A stretch of DNA of 64,000 nucleotides from Methylobacteriaceae bacterium (lineage in GTDB: Bacteria > Pseudomonadota > Alphaproteobacteria > Rhizobiales > Beijerinckiaceae): assembly GCA_947444195.1 (NCBI GenBank), contig CANEZL010000001.1, positions 186,001-250,000 of the forward strand. Reading direction: 5' to 3'. The stretch's first letter is position 1. Each line of letters begins with the position of its first letter. Under the pieces are notes generated by a model. The model did not search any database. It was not told the DNA's origin and saw only the letters and a program-made list of their open reading frames with translations. The translations under genes were made by a program, and so were the position numbers. Of this stretch, positions 26,981-35,241 are shown in pieces.

Positions 26981-27053
26981 CCGGCTCGAAGTCCTCGCTT
27001 CAACGCGCTTTCCCGCGACGAACCGGCATCCACCGCGGCGGAAGGGCGCTCCG
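26981..27053 (-). repeat. Dispersed intergenic repeat, copy D (diverged)
   Basis: Read on the minus strand it gives AGCGCCCTTCCGCC, then GTGGATGCCGGTTCGTCGCG and ACTTCGAGC, aligning along its length, with substitutions, to 9424-9495. The central GACGAACCGG-type palindrome on the plus strand is typical of Hyphomicrobiales intergenic repeats. Confidence 0.5.
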
Positions 27054-27229
27054 GAGGATGTCGCGGGCGCGGGCGGCGGCCTATACGGGGTGCCGGAGCC
27101 GTCCACGGGCCGGAGCCCGGTCGCGAGAACGTGGGATGCGCTCCCTCGCAGGACGCGGTCTCTCGCAGCGTGCGGCCACACGCTCCATCCCCGGCGCGGG
27201 AGACGCGGCTGCGGACCCCGTGCGGCATC

Positions 27230-27338
27230 TGATACGATCTCCGCTCGATCGAAGCGGGGGTCGTATCGAGCGAGCCCGCGCGGCACATGAGCGAAGCCCA
27301 GATCCGCCATCCCGAAGGGATCGATCGGATCTGGTATG
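27230..27338 (+). repeat. 109-bp double-hairpin repeat, copy 2
   Basis: Same length and orientation as 19082-19190, with eight differences. Its end overlaps the reading frame of the DapA-family gene, adding an in-frame ATG at 27287, so the repeat has become the leader of that gene. Confidence 0.9.
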
Positions 27339-27352
27339 AAAGGGATTCCATC

Positions 27353-28285
27353 ATGCCCCTCGACGCGTCCGCCCGCGGCGTCTACCCGATCGCCCCGACC
27401 CCGTTCCATCCGGATGGCGGGATCGACTTCGCCTCCATCGACCGCCTGACCGACTTCTATGTGGGCTGCGGCGCCACCGGGCTGACCGTGCTCGGCGTCA
27501 TGGGCGAGGCGGGCAAGCTCGACCAGGCGGAGGGGCTCGCGGTGGCGACCCGCTACATCCGCCGCGCCGCGCGCCTGCCGGTGATCGTCGGCGTCTCGGC
27601 CCCGGGCTTCGCCGCCATGGCCTCCCTCGCCCGCGCCGGCATGGAGGCGGGCGCGGCCGGCGTGATGATCGCCCCGCCCAACACCCTGCGCACCGACGAC
27701 CAGATCGCGGCCTATTACCGGCAGGCGGCGGAGGCGATCGGGCCGGACGTGCCCTTCGTGATCCAGGATTACCCGCTGACCTTCTCGGTGGTGATGACGC
27801 CGGGGGTGATCCGCCGCATCGTCTCCGAGAACGCCAATTGCGTGATGCTCAAGCACGAGGACTGGCCGGGGCTGGAGAAGATCTCGCAGCTGCGCGCCTT
27901 CCAGGCGGACGGCAGCATGCGGCCGATCTCGATCCTGTGCGGCAACGGCGGCCTGTTCCTCGATTTCGAGTGCGAGCGCGGCGCGGACGGCGCCATGACC
28001 GGCTACGCCTTCCCCGACATGCTGGTGGACGTGGTGCGGATGCAGCAGGCCGGGGAGCGCGACGCCGCGCACGACCTGTTCGACGCGCATCTGCCGCTCC
28101 TGCGCTACGAGCAGCAGCCGGGGGTGGGGCTGGCCGTGCGCAAGTACCTGATGGCCCGGCGCGGCCTCATCGCCTACGACGCCCAGCGCAAGCCCGCGGG
28201 CGGCCTCACGGCGACCGCCAGGGCCGAGGTCGAGTACCTCCTGGAGCGCCTCGCCCGCCACGACCCGCGCGCCCGGACGACCTGA
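27353..28285 (+). CDS. DapA-family (dihydrodipicolinate synthase-like) lyase
   Basis: A 310-residue class I aldolase TIM barrel. The Schiff-base lysine is Lys167 in VMLKHED and the conserved Tyr is Tyr140 in QDYPLTF. The Thr-Thr pair that binds pyruvate in true DapA (G-T-T-G-E) is replaced by G-V-M-G-E, and the carboxylate-binding Arg of DapA is absent, so lysine biosynthesis is unlikely. A sugar-acid or hydroxy-acid lyase is more probable. I start at ATG 27353; an in-frame ATG at 27287 lies within the repeat. A LysR regulator follows in the same direction. Confidence 0.88.
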   Translation: MPLDASARGVYPIAPTPFHPDGGIDFASIDRLTDFYVGCGATGLTVLGVMGEAGKLDQAEGLAVATRYIRRAARLPVIVGVSAPGFAAMASLARAGMEAGAAGVMIAPPNTLRTDDQIAAYYRQAAEAIGPDVPFVIQDYPLTFSVVMTPGVIRRIVSENANCVMLKHEDWPGLEKISQLRAFQADGSMRPISILCGNGGLFLDFECERGADGAMTGYAFPDMLVDVVRMQQAGERDAAHDLFDAHLPLLRYEQQPGVGLAVRKYLMARRGLIAYDAQRKPAGGLTATARAEVEYLLERLARHDPRARTT

Positions 28286-28426
28286 TTGCCACGGTCCTAT
28301 CGGTTCCTGTCGAGCTCCGCGGCGAGCGGCGCGATCGACCGGGGCGCGTGAAAGACGCTTCCGATCAGCGGGATGCCCGGTCGGCGCGCTGCTACCGTGC
28401 CACCGGGCCGCATGGTATGAGCCGCC

Positions 28427-29377
28427 ATGCGGTTCACCTTGCGACAGCTCGAATATTTCATCGCTGCCGGTGAGACCGGGAGCATCACCCTCGCCTCCGA
28501 GCGGATCCACATCTCGCCGCCCTCCATCTCCACGGCGATCTCGCATCTGGAGAAGGAACTGAACGCCCAACTCTTCGTGCGCCACCACGCGCAGGGACTG
28601 TCCCTCACCTCCGCGGGGCGGACGCTGCTCGCCGAGGCCAAGCGCGTGGTCGCGCAGGCGGAGGGGCTCTACACCGTCGCCTCGCAGACCAGCCTGACGG
28701 TGCGCGGCTCCCTCTCGGTCGGCTGCATGGTGACGCTCGCGCCGATGCTGGTGCCCGAGCTGAGCCAGTCCTTCACGGCGGCCTATCCCGCCGTGCAGGT
28801 GAGCCATGTGGAGGGGCACCAGGAGGACCTGCTCGAGGGCCTGCGCCGCTGCGAGACCGACATCGCCCTGATCTACGACCTGCGGCTCGCCGACGACATC
28901 GCCTTCCATCCCCTCGTCAGCCTGCCGCCCTACGCGATGGTCTCGGACAGGCACCGGCTCGCCGGGCACGCGGCGGTGACGCTGCGGGAGCTGGCGGACG
29001 AGTCCCTCGTGCTCCTCGACCTGCCGCTCAGCCGCGAGTACTTCATGGCCCTGTTCCTGAACGAGGGCCTCGCCCCGCGCGTGGCCGCGCGCTCGGCGCA
29101 TCAGGACGTCGTCCGGACCATGGTGGCCAACGGCTTCGGCTACGCCCTCTTCAACGCCCGGCCGAAGTCGAGCCAGGCCCTCGACGGGCGCGGGCTGACC
29201 GCCGTGCGGATCGCGGGCGAGCACCGCCCCATGACGGTGGGCGTGGCCACGCTGCGCGCGTTGCAGACCTCGCGGCTGGTGGAGGCGTTCCATGCCCATT
29301 GCCGGGCCCACATCTCGCGCTCCTACATCCCGGGGATGGTCGCCCCGGTGGATGCCGAGCGGGTGCGCGTGGAGTGA
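28427..29377 (+). CDS. LysR-family transcriptional regulator
   Basis: A 316-residue regulator. The N-terminal winged helix-turn-helix is RQLEYFIAAGETGSITLASE then RIHISPPSISTAISHLEKEL; the effector-binding domain runs from about residue 90, with VRGSLSVGCMVTLAPMLVPEL. The effector is unknown; its tandem position behind the DapA-family gene, 141 bases away, suggests it controls that pathway. Confidence 0.92.
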   Translation: MRFTLRQLEYFIAAGETGSITLASERIHISPPSISTAISHLEKELNAQLFVRHHAQGLSLTSAGRTLLAEAKRVVAQAEGLYTVASQTSLTVRGSLSVGCMVTLAPMLVPELSQSFTAAYPAVQVSHVEGHQEDLLEGLRRCETDIALIYDLRLADDIAFHPLVSLPPYAMVSDRHRLAGHAAVTLRELADESLVLLDLPLSREYFMALFLNEGLAPRVAARSAHQDVVRTMVANGFGYALFNARPKSSQALDGRGLTAVRIAGEHRPMTVGVATLRALQTSRLVEAFHAHCRAHISRSYIPGMVAPVDAERVRVE

Positions 29378-29626
29378 TCGCGCCGGCCCGCGGGCGCGAC
29401 GTCGTCGCAGGGGAGGCGCGCTCCACCGGGCGGGCCCGTTCTGGTAAAGCGTCGTCCAGAGAGGTAGCCGCCTGCTCTCGGGACGATGCTCCGTAGGCTC
29501 CATGCCTCGCCTTGCAAAACCGCGGATGGCGGCCATTCTCCCCCGGTCTCGGCGGCCCGGCGGGCGTCTCGCGGCAGAGCCGCGCGTCCCGGTCCCCGGG
29601 GCACCGATTTGTGAGATCCGTTCCCG

Positions 29627-29812
29627 ATGTCCGCCAACTCCGTCGTCCTCGTCGCCTGCCTCGCCGTGGCAATCGTGCTGCTCCTCGGCCTCGCCAACAT
29701 GCTCCGCGGCGGCAGCGCGAACCTCTCGCAGAAGCTGATGCGCCTGCGCGTGCTCCTCCAGTTCGTCGCCATCATCATCATCATGGGCGTGGTCTGGTGG
29801 CGGTCCGCCTGA
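29627..29812 (+). CDS. Twin-transmembrane HIG1 domain protein
   Basis: A 61-residue protein with two hydrophobic helices, residues 5-25 (SVVLVACLAVAIVLLLGLAN) and 43-58 (LLQFVAIIIIMGVVWW), joined by a short basic loop SQKLMRLR. This is the hypoxia-induced-gene-1 pattern found in alphaproteobacteria near etf genes; relatives associate with respiratory complexes. The position near the etfBA group supports the call. Confidence 0.8.
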   Translation: MSANSVVLVACLAVAIVLLLGLANMLRGGSANLSQKLMRLRVLLQFVAIIIIMGVVWWRSA

Positions 29813-29941
29813 CCGCCGCGGTGTGACCGGAGCGCCGCACCGGCCGGGTTTCCGGAAGCCGGCGGATGAATTCTGGACCCGGATCGCCGCGCTGCCCCGG
29901 CACACGTGCTAGTGGTGGGCGGCTCAACCGGACGCATGTGC

Positions 29942-30574
29942 ATGTCATCCACGATCCGACGCCTTCTCGCCGGCATCCCCGCGCTGGTCGCGGTCTCCCC
30001 CGTCCTGGCCGCCGATCTCGGCGCGCCGCGGCCGGCGCCGGTCTATGCCGCGCCGGTCCAGCCCCTCAGCATCGTCTCCGAGCTGCGCATCGGCGGCGCG
30101 GTCCAGGATCCCGGCAGCGCCGAGGGCAAGGCCCGGGGCTTCGCCACCGAGAACGTCAACGGCGAGATCCTGTTCGCCAAGCCGGTGCTCAGCCTCGATC
30201 CGTTCTGGCAGGCCTTCGTGCCGCGCCCCACGGTGGGCGGCAGCTACAACACCGGCGGCCGCACCAGCTACGCCTATATCGGCGCCACCTGGACCGTGGA
30301 CCTCTTCCCCGAGACCTTCAACCGGCGCGTCTTCCTCGAAGGCTTCTTCGGCGGCGCGGCCCATAACGGCTATACCGGCCCGAAGATCGGCGCGCCCTAC
30401 GGCTTCAACACGTTGGGCTGCAACCCGCTCTTCCGCGAGGCGGCGGCCCTCGGCTTCCGCATCACCGAGCGCTGGAGCATCATGGCCACCGTCGAGCACA
30501 TGTCGAACGCGGGCCTGTGCGCGAACAATCGCGGCCTGACGAATTACGGCGGCAAGATCGGCTACACGTTCTGA
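29942..30574 (+). CDS. pagL: Lipid A 3-O-deacylase PagL-like outer membrane protein
   Basis: A 210-residue outer membrane protein. Signal peptide MSSTIRRLLAGIPALVAVSP with cleavage near LAA-DLGA. The C-terminal beta-barrel has the PagL active-site segment TVEHMSNAGLC (His-x-Ser-Asn) and ends in the aromatic KIGYTF, the usual outer-membrane C-terminus. PagL removes the 3-linked acyl chain from lipid A. An in-frame ATG at 29936 and a GTG-type start at 29906 are alternatives. Confidence 0.85.
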   Translation: MSSTIRRLLAGIPALVAVSPVLAADLGAPRPAPVYAAPVQPLSIVSELRIGGAVQDPGSAEGKARGFATENVNGEILFAKPVLSLDPFWQAFVPRPTVGGSYNTGGRTSYAYIGATWTVDLFPETFNRRVFLEGFFGGAAHNGYTGPKIGAPYGFNTLGCNPLFREAAALGFRITERWSIMATVEHMSNAGLCANNRGLTNYGGKIGYTF

Positions 30575-30677
30575 GAGCCTGTCCGACGAGGTTTCCCGGC
30601 CGGCCGGGATCCGTCCGGCCCGTCCCAAGCTCGGCCTTCTGCTGAGGCGCGGGAGCAAAGCGGAGCTTCGAGGGCTG

Positions 30678-30714
30678 GAGCATGCTGCTTTTTCACGGAA
30701 ACAGCAGCATGCTC
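30678..30714 (+). repeat. Perfect hairpin attached to the 72-bp repeat
   Basis: Arms GAGCATGCTGCT (30678-30689) and AGCAGCATGCTC (30703-30714) pair perfectly; inner TTTC/GAAA bases can extend the stem. It overlaps the end of repeat copy B by nine bases, so this copy is a compound element. Confidence 0.7.
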
Positions 30715-30777
30715 TATCTCTTTGTGGTCGCACGATGATCTCGGAAAACCGGATTCCACTTTTCCGCATCGTGCTCT
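30706..30777 (-). repeat. 72-bp palindromic intergenic repeat, copy B
   Basis: Reverse complement of 6674-6745 with three differences in 72 bases. The self-complementary ends (AGAGCACGAT and ATCGTGC) and inner CGGAAAA/TTTTCCG arms are conserved in both copies. Confidence 0.85.
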
Positions 30778-30921
30778 AGGCGAGCGCGCGGAAGAACGGA
30801 CCGAATAGGCTCCGGGCGTCGGCCGGACGGCTTACGGGCCGGGGCCGGATCGGGCATAGCTCTCACCACGACGCGAGGCCGCCCGTTCCGGCGGCACCCG
30901 CGCGGGAGGATCGAGGGCGCC

Positions 30922-31494
30922 GTGGTCAAGCTCAACCGCATCTACACCCGCACCGGCGACAAGGGCACCACGGCTCTGGCCGACGGGCAGCGCCGCTCCA
31001 AGGCGGATCTCCGCGTCGAGACCTACGGCACGGTGGACGAGACCAACGCCGCCATCGGCCTCGCCCGGCTCCACGCCGAGCCCGACCTCGACGCCATGCT
31101 CGGCCGGATCCAGAACGATCTCTTCGATCTCGGCGCCGACCTCGCGACCCCCGCCGGCCCGGAGCCGCTGCCCTACGAGCCCCTGCGGATCGTGGCGAGC
31201 CAGGTCACCCGCCTGGAGACCGACATCGACGCCCTGAACGCGGCGATCCCGCCCCTCAGATCTTTCGTGCTGCCGGGCGGCTCGCCCGCGGCGGCCGCGC
31301 TCCACCTCGCCCGCACCGTCTGCCGCCGGGCCGAGCGCCTCGCGGTTCAGCTCTCCGCCACGGAGGGCGAGGTCGTCTCCGCCGAGGTCGTGCAGTACCT
31401 CAACCGCCTCTCCGATTTCCTGTTCGTGGCGAGCCGCGCCGCCAACGGCAACGGGGCCGCGGACGTGCTCTGGGTTCCCGGCCAGAACCGCTGA
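30922..31494 (+). CDS. PduO-type cob(I)alamin adenosyltransferase
   Basis: A 190-residue trimeric enzyme making adenosylcobalamin from ATP. The N-terminal ATP-binding segment is RIYTRTGDKGTTALADGQR, followed by KADLRVETYGTVDETNAAIG, both diagnostic; the C-terminal helix has ARTVCRRAERLAV. The start is GTG 30922 with GGGAGGATCGAGGGCGCC in front. In methylotrophs such an enzyme supplies methylmalonyl- and ethylmalonyl-CoA mutases. It leads an etfB, etfA, 3-hydroxybutyryl-CoA dehydrogenase series. Confidence 0.93.
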   Translation: MVKLNRIYTRTGDKGTTALADGQRRSKADLRVETYGTVDETNAAIGLARLHAEPDLDAMLGRIQNDLFDLGADLATPAGPEPLPYEPLRIVASQVTRLETDIDALNAAIPPLRSFVLPGGSPAAAALHLARTVCRRAERLAVQLSATEGEVVSAEVVQYLNRLSDFLFVASRAANGNGAADVLWVPGQNR

Positions 31495-31728
31495 GGCGCG
31501 TCCGCCGGCGGGCCGGACCGGGACCATACCGCCGCCCCGGAACCGGCATGCAGAACGCCTTGGTCGGACGGGAGGGCGTTTTCGAAAGCCCCCCGGATGG
31601 CTGCGTTGACAAGGCGGAAATGTGGCCGCTACGGTCCGCCCGCTTTCGAGAAGGGGGCGCCCAGGCACGGCTGCCGCGCGCCCGCCGACGATCACGTCGA
31701 AAATATCCGTGCGGAGGAAAGAGGCCCC

Positions 31729-32478
31729 ATGAAGGTTCTGGTGCCGGTCAAGCGGGTCGTCGACTACAACGTCAAGATCCGGGTCAAGGCGGACGGCTCC
31801 GGCGTGGAGCTCGCCAACGTCAAGATGTCGATGAATCCCTTCGACGAGATCGCCGTCGAGGAGGCGATCCGCCTCAAGGAGAAGGGCAAGGTCACGGAGA
31901 TCGTGGCCGTCTCCATCGGCCCGCAGCAGGCCCAGGAGACGCTGCGCACGGCGCTCGCCATGGGCGCCGACCGGGCGATCCTCGTGAAGACCGACGTGAA
32001 CTGCGAGCCTCTCGCCGTCGCCAAGCTCCTCAAGGGCGTGGTCGAGAAGGAGAGCCCGCAACTCGTCATCCTCGGCAAGCAGGCGATCGACGACGATTCC
32101 AACCAGACCGGGCAGATGCTGGCCGCGCTGCTCGGCTGGCCCCAGGGCACCTTCGCCTTCAGGATCGAGGCCGGCGAGGGCAGCCTCGACGTTACCCGCG
32201 AGGTGGACGGCGGCCTCCAGACCGTGGCCCTCCAGCTCCCGGCCATCGTCACCACGGACCTGCGCCTCAACGAGCCGCGCTACGCCTCGCTCCCCAACAT
32301 CATGAAGGCCAAGAAGAAGCCGCTGGAGGAGCTCGCCCCCGACGCCTTCGGCGTCGACGTCACGCCGAAGCTCAAGGTCCTGAAGACCGCCGAGCCGCCG
32401 GGCCGCTCCGCCGGCATCAAGGTCGGCTCGGCCGCCGAGCTGGTCCAGAAGCTCAAGGTCGAGGCCGGCGTGCTCTGA
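31729..32478 (+). CDS. etfB: Electron transfer flavoprotein beta subunit
   Basis: A 249-residue subunit, the usual EtfB length, holding AMP and part of the FAD site. It begins [20 protein letters not shown] and contains [41 protein letters not shown] and the recognition-loop region [18 protein letters not shown]. The start is ATG 31729 behind GGAGGAAAGAGGCCCC; upstream open frame is not coding. Accepts electrons from acyl-CoA dehydrogenases. Confidence 0.96.
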   Translation: MKVLVPVKRVVDYNVKIRVKADGSGVELANVKMSMNPFDEIAVEEAIRLKEKGKVTEIVAVSIGPQQAQETLRTALAMGADRAILVKTDVNCEPLAVAKLLKGVVEKESPQLVILGKQAIDDDSNQTGQMLAALLGWPQGTFAFRIEAGEGSLDVTREVDGGLQTVALQLPAIVTTDLRLNEPRYASLPNIMKAKKKPLEELAPDAFGVDVTPKLKVLKTAEPPGRSAGIKVGSAAELVQKLKVEAGVL

Positions 32479-32488
32479 CGCCGTCGTC

Positions 32489-32510
32489 GGGGCGGCCGCG
32501 CGGCCGCCCC
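32489..32510. repeat. 22-bp perfect palindrome between etfB and etfA
   Basis: GGGGCGGCCGC immediately followed by its exact complement, 10 bases after the etfB stop. It may act as an mRNA hairpin that sets the relative amounts of the two ETF subunits. Confidence 0.55.
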
Positions 32511-32578
32511 GGGTCCGCTCATTCCGGCCCGCTGGCCGCCGCACGGCGCCGCGCCGCATCGCTCAAGGTTTCCGCAGC

Positions 32579-33529
32579 ATGACCACGCTTCTCTACGTCG
32601 AGCACGCCAACGGCCAGATCCGGGACGGCTCGCTGAAGGCCCTCTCGGCGGCCAAGGAACTGGGCCAGCCCGTCCACGCCCTGGTGCTCGGCTCCGGCTC
32701 GAAGGCGGCGGCCGAGGCCGCGGCCAAGCTCGACGGCGTCGAGAAGGTGCTGAACGCGGAGGACGCGGTCTACGACCACGACCTCGCCGAGCCGGTCGGC
32801 GCCCTGATCGCCGCCATCGCCGAGCCCTATTCCGCGATCGTGGCCGCGGCCACCACCACGGGCAAGAACGTGCTGCCGCGCGCCGCCGCGCTGCTCGACG
32901 TCGCCCAAGTCTCCGACATCATCAAGGTGGTCTCGCCCGACACGTTCGAGCGGCCGATCTACGCCGGCAACGCCATCCAGACGGTGCAGGCGCCGGGCTC
33001 CAAGACCGTGATCACCGTGCGCACCGCGGCCTTCAAGGCTGCGGGCGAGGGTGGGTCGGCGGCCCCCGTCGAGGCGGTCTCGGCGGCCGCGCCCGAGGCC
33101 GGCGGCTCGGCCTTCAAGGGCGAGGAGATCGCCAAGTCCGACCGTCCGGAACTGGCCTCGGCCAAGTTCATCGTCTCCGGCGGTCGCTCGCTCGGCTCGG
33201 CCGACAAGTTCAAGGAGCTGATCGAGCCCCTCGCCGACACGCTCGGCGCCGCGGTCGGCGCCTCGCGCGCGGCGGTGGATGCGGGCTACGCCCCCAACGA
33301 CTGGCAGGTCGGCCAGACCGGCAAGGTGGTGGCGCCCGACCTCTACGTGGCGGTGGGCATCTCCGGGGCGATCCAGCATCTGGCCGGGATGAAGGATTCC
33401 AAGGTGATCGTGGCGATCAACAAGGACGAGGACGCGCCGATCTTCCAGGTGGCCGATTTCGGCCTCGTCGGCGACCTCTTCCAGATCGTGCCCGAGCTCC
33501 AGGCCGAGATCGCCAAGGCGAAGGACTGA
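32579..33529 (+). CDS. etfA: Electron transfer flavoprotein alpha subunit
   Basis: A 316-residue subunit with the FAD-binding C-terminal domain: [48 protein letters not shown] then [11 protein letters not shown], and [20 protein letters not shown]. The N-terminal domain starts [20 protein letters not shown]. Forms the heterodimer with EtfB, from which it is separated by 100 bases including a palindrome. Confidence 0.96.
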   Translation: MTTLLYVEHANGQIRDGSLKALSAAKELGQPVHALVLGSGSKAAAEAAAKLDGVEKVLNAEDAVYDHDLAEPVGALIAAIAEPYSAIVAAATTTGKNVLPRAAALLDVAQVSDIIKVVSPDTFERPIYAGNAIQTVQAPGSKTVITVRTAAFKAAGEGGSAAPVEAVSAAAPEAGGSAFKGEEIAKSDRPELASAKFIVSGGRSLGSADKFKELIEPLADTLGAAVGASRAAVDAGYAPNDWQVGQTGKVVAPDLYVAVGISGAIQHLAGMKDSKVIVAINKDEDAPIFQVADFGLVGDLFQIVPELQAEIAKAKD

Positions 33530-33561
33530 GGCGAAGGACCGACCGGGCGGCCCCGGCGCAT

Positions 33562-33586
33562 CGGGCACGGGCACCGGCCGTGCCCG
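33562..33586 (+). terminator. Hairpin after etfA
   Basis: Arms CGGGCACGG (33562-33570) and CCGTGCCCG (33578-33586) around a 7-base loop, about 30 bases past the etfA stop; a second pair AACCCCCT/AGGGGGTT (33588-33595 and 33620-33627) follows. Partial termination is likely, since the next gene is in the same direction. Confidence 0.5.
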
Positions 33587-33756
33587 GAACCCCCTGCCGT
33601 CGCACATGTTCGGGGCGCGAGGGGGTTCTGCCCGAAGCCGGCGCGGTCTAGAACATCTCAAAGGCGCCGCCGCTTGCCGGCAATCCGTCGTGCGGCGCAT
33701 TCGGAACAGGTCGACCGCCGGATCCGGCTGTCGAGGATAGGGCTCGGATCGAGATC

Positions 33757-34638
33757 ATGGCTATCGACATCAAGCGGGTCGGCATCATCGGCGCCGGTCA
33801 GATGGGGAGCGGCATCGCGCAGGTCTGCGCGTCCGCGGGCCTCGACGTGCGCCTGAACGACCGCGATTCGAGCCGGATCGAGACGGCGCTCGGCGTCATC
33901 GACGGGAGCCTCGCCAAGCTCGTGTCCAAGGGGAGCATCGACGAGGCGGCCAGCCGGCAGGCTCGCGAGCGCATCGCCTCCGCGCGCAGCTTCGACGATC
34001 TGCGGGATTGCGACCTCATCATCGAGGCCGCCACGGAGAACGAGGCCACGAAGCGCGAGATCTTCTCGGCGCTGTGCAGCTCCCTGCGCCCGGAGACGCT
34101 CGTCGCCACCAACACCTCGTCGATCTCGATCACCCGGCTCGCCGCCTCGACCGACCGGCCGGAGCGCTTCATCGGCATCCATTTCATGAATCCGGTGCCG
34201 ATCATGCAGCTCGTGGAGCTGATCCGCGGCATCGCCACCGAGGACGGGACCTACGAGGCCGCCAAGGCCTTCATCGCCAAGCTCGGCAAGACCTCGACCA
34301 TGTCGGAGGACTTCCCGGCCTTCATCGTCAACCGCATCCTGCTGCCGATGATCAACGAGGCAATCTACACCCTCTACGAGGGGGTCGGTTCGGTGGAATC
34401 CATCGACACCGCCATGCGGCTCGGCGCGAACCACCCGATGGGTCCGCTCCAGCTCGCCGACTTCATCGGCCTCGATACCTGCCTCTCGGTGATGCAGGTG
34501 CTCTACGACGGGCTGGCCGATTCGAAGTATCGGCCATGCCCGCTCCTGGTGAAATACGTCGAGGCGGGCTGGCTCGGCCGCAAGACCAAGCGCGGCTTCT
34601 ACGACTACCGGGGGCCCACGCCGGTCCCGACGCGCTGA
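33757..34638 (+). CDS. 3-hydroxybutyryl-CoA dehydrogenase
   Basis: A 293-residue NAD(P)-dependent enzyme interconverting 3-hydroxyacyl-CoA and acetoacyl-CoA. The Rossmann loop is VGIIGAGQMGSGIAQVCASAG, with catalytic His and Glu in GIHFMNPVPIMQLVELI and the Asn in FIVNRILLPMINEA; the C-terminal domain has GPLQLADFIGLDTCL. It fits the ethylmalonyl-CoA or PHB-linked C4 metabolism of methylotrophs, and follows etfBA as in many Hyphomicrobiales. Confidence 0.94.
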   Translation: MAIDIKRVGIIGAGQMGSGIAQVCASAGLDVRLNDRDSSRIETALGVIDGSLAKLVSKGSIDEAASRQARERIASARSFDDLRDCDLIIEAATENEATKREIFSALCSSLRPETLVATNTSSISITRLAASTDRPERFIGIHFMNPVPIMQLVELIRGIATEDGTYEAAKAFIAKLGKTSTMSEDFPAFIVNRILLPMINEAIYTLYEGVGSVESIDTAMRLGANHPMGPLQLADFIGLDTCLSVMQVLYDGLADSKYRPCPLLVKYVEAGWLGRKTKRGFYDYRGPTPVPTR

Positions 34639-34661
34639 GCGCGTTCGGAGCCCGGAAGCGC

Positions 34662-34698
34662 GCGAGGCCGGCACGGATCCCATCCGTGCCGGCCTCGC
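34662..34698. terminator. Perfect 17-bp bidirectional terminator hairpin
   Basis: Left arm GCGAGGCCGGCACGGAT (34662-34678), 3-base loop, exact complement (34682-34698). It lies between the convergent 3-hydroxybutyryl-CoA dehydrogenase gene and the minus-strand membrane protein gene, 23 bases from each stop, so it can serve both. Confidence 0.75.
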
Positions 34699-34720
34699 TC
34701 GTTCGACGGCCCGGGAAGGC

Positions 34721-35026
34721 TTACTTCGGCTGCGCGCCCTCGGTGGTGGGCTGCGACTTCTGCGGATAGGCCGGGTTAGCGGCCGGCACGTTGCCGGAAT
34801 TGCTGGACGACGGCGCGTTGGATTGACCGGTCACCGAACCCGTCACCTCCCGGCGCGAGGCGTCCTGGCTCTGGCTCGCGTAGTCCTTGGGCGCGTTGGC
34901 GCCGTTCCAGGTGAGCAAGCCGATAGTCGCCATCACCAAGAGCGCGAGGCTCGCCAGCAGGACCATGAGGACCGGCTTGCCGCGCTGGCCCTGGCGGGCC
35001 TCCACGTTGTTCAGTTTCTCGACCAT
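34721..35026 (-). CDS. Hypothetical single-pass membrane protein
   Basis: A 101-residue protein: a basic cytoplasmic N-terminus (VEKLNNVEARQGQRGKP), one membrane helix at residues 19-39 (VLMVLLASLALLVMATIGLL), then a Ser/Asn/Pro/Gln-rich outer tail from about residue 60. No family recognised. The start at ATG 35026 follows GACGAGGATGCCCC on the minus strand. A longer frame through this region is a shadow. Confidence 0.65.
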   Translation of the reverse strand: MVEKLNNVEARQGQRGKPVLMVLLASLALLVMATIGLLTWNGANAPKDYASQSQDASRREVTGSVTGQSNAPSSSNSGNVPAANPAYPQKSQPTTEGAQPK

Positions 35027-35241
35027 GGGGCATCCTCGTCTGGGGCAGCCCGGCCGGACCGGGCGCCAGGGATCGTCATGGTCGGCCAACGCGTCGCCGT
35101 TCGGGAGAGTTCCTGCCGTGCTCGCGGACGGGTGGGCGCCTGCGACATCCGCCGCGCCCCCGAGCGGCGGATGCGTGCATCGCTCGATCGCGGCGCAGGC
35201 GAGGCTTCGACGGTCTCGGCCTCGACGGCGCGCAGGACGTC

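Larger units (their letters stand above)
26962..27352. other. Intergenic region with two repeat elements
   Basis: About 390 bases between the DsbD-like gene and the DapA-family gene. It holds the diverged repeat at 26981-27053 and the 109-bp repeat at 27230-27338. Bases 27054-27229 show nothing I recognise. Confidence 0.6.
30575..30921. other. Intergenic region with repeat element
   Basis: About 350 bases between pagL and the adenosyltransferase gene. It holds a hairpin at 30678-30714 and the 72-bp repeat at 30706-30777; the rest shows no gene. The promoter of the cobalamin/etf group should be in the last 100 bases. Confidence 0.6.

Noticed and set aside
27060..27228. Possible small gene before the 109-bp repeat copy 2
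   Set aside because: Frames are short, Arg/Gly-rich and lack ribosome sites.
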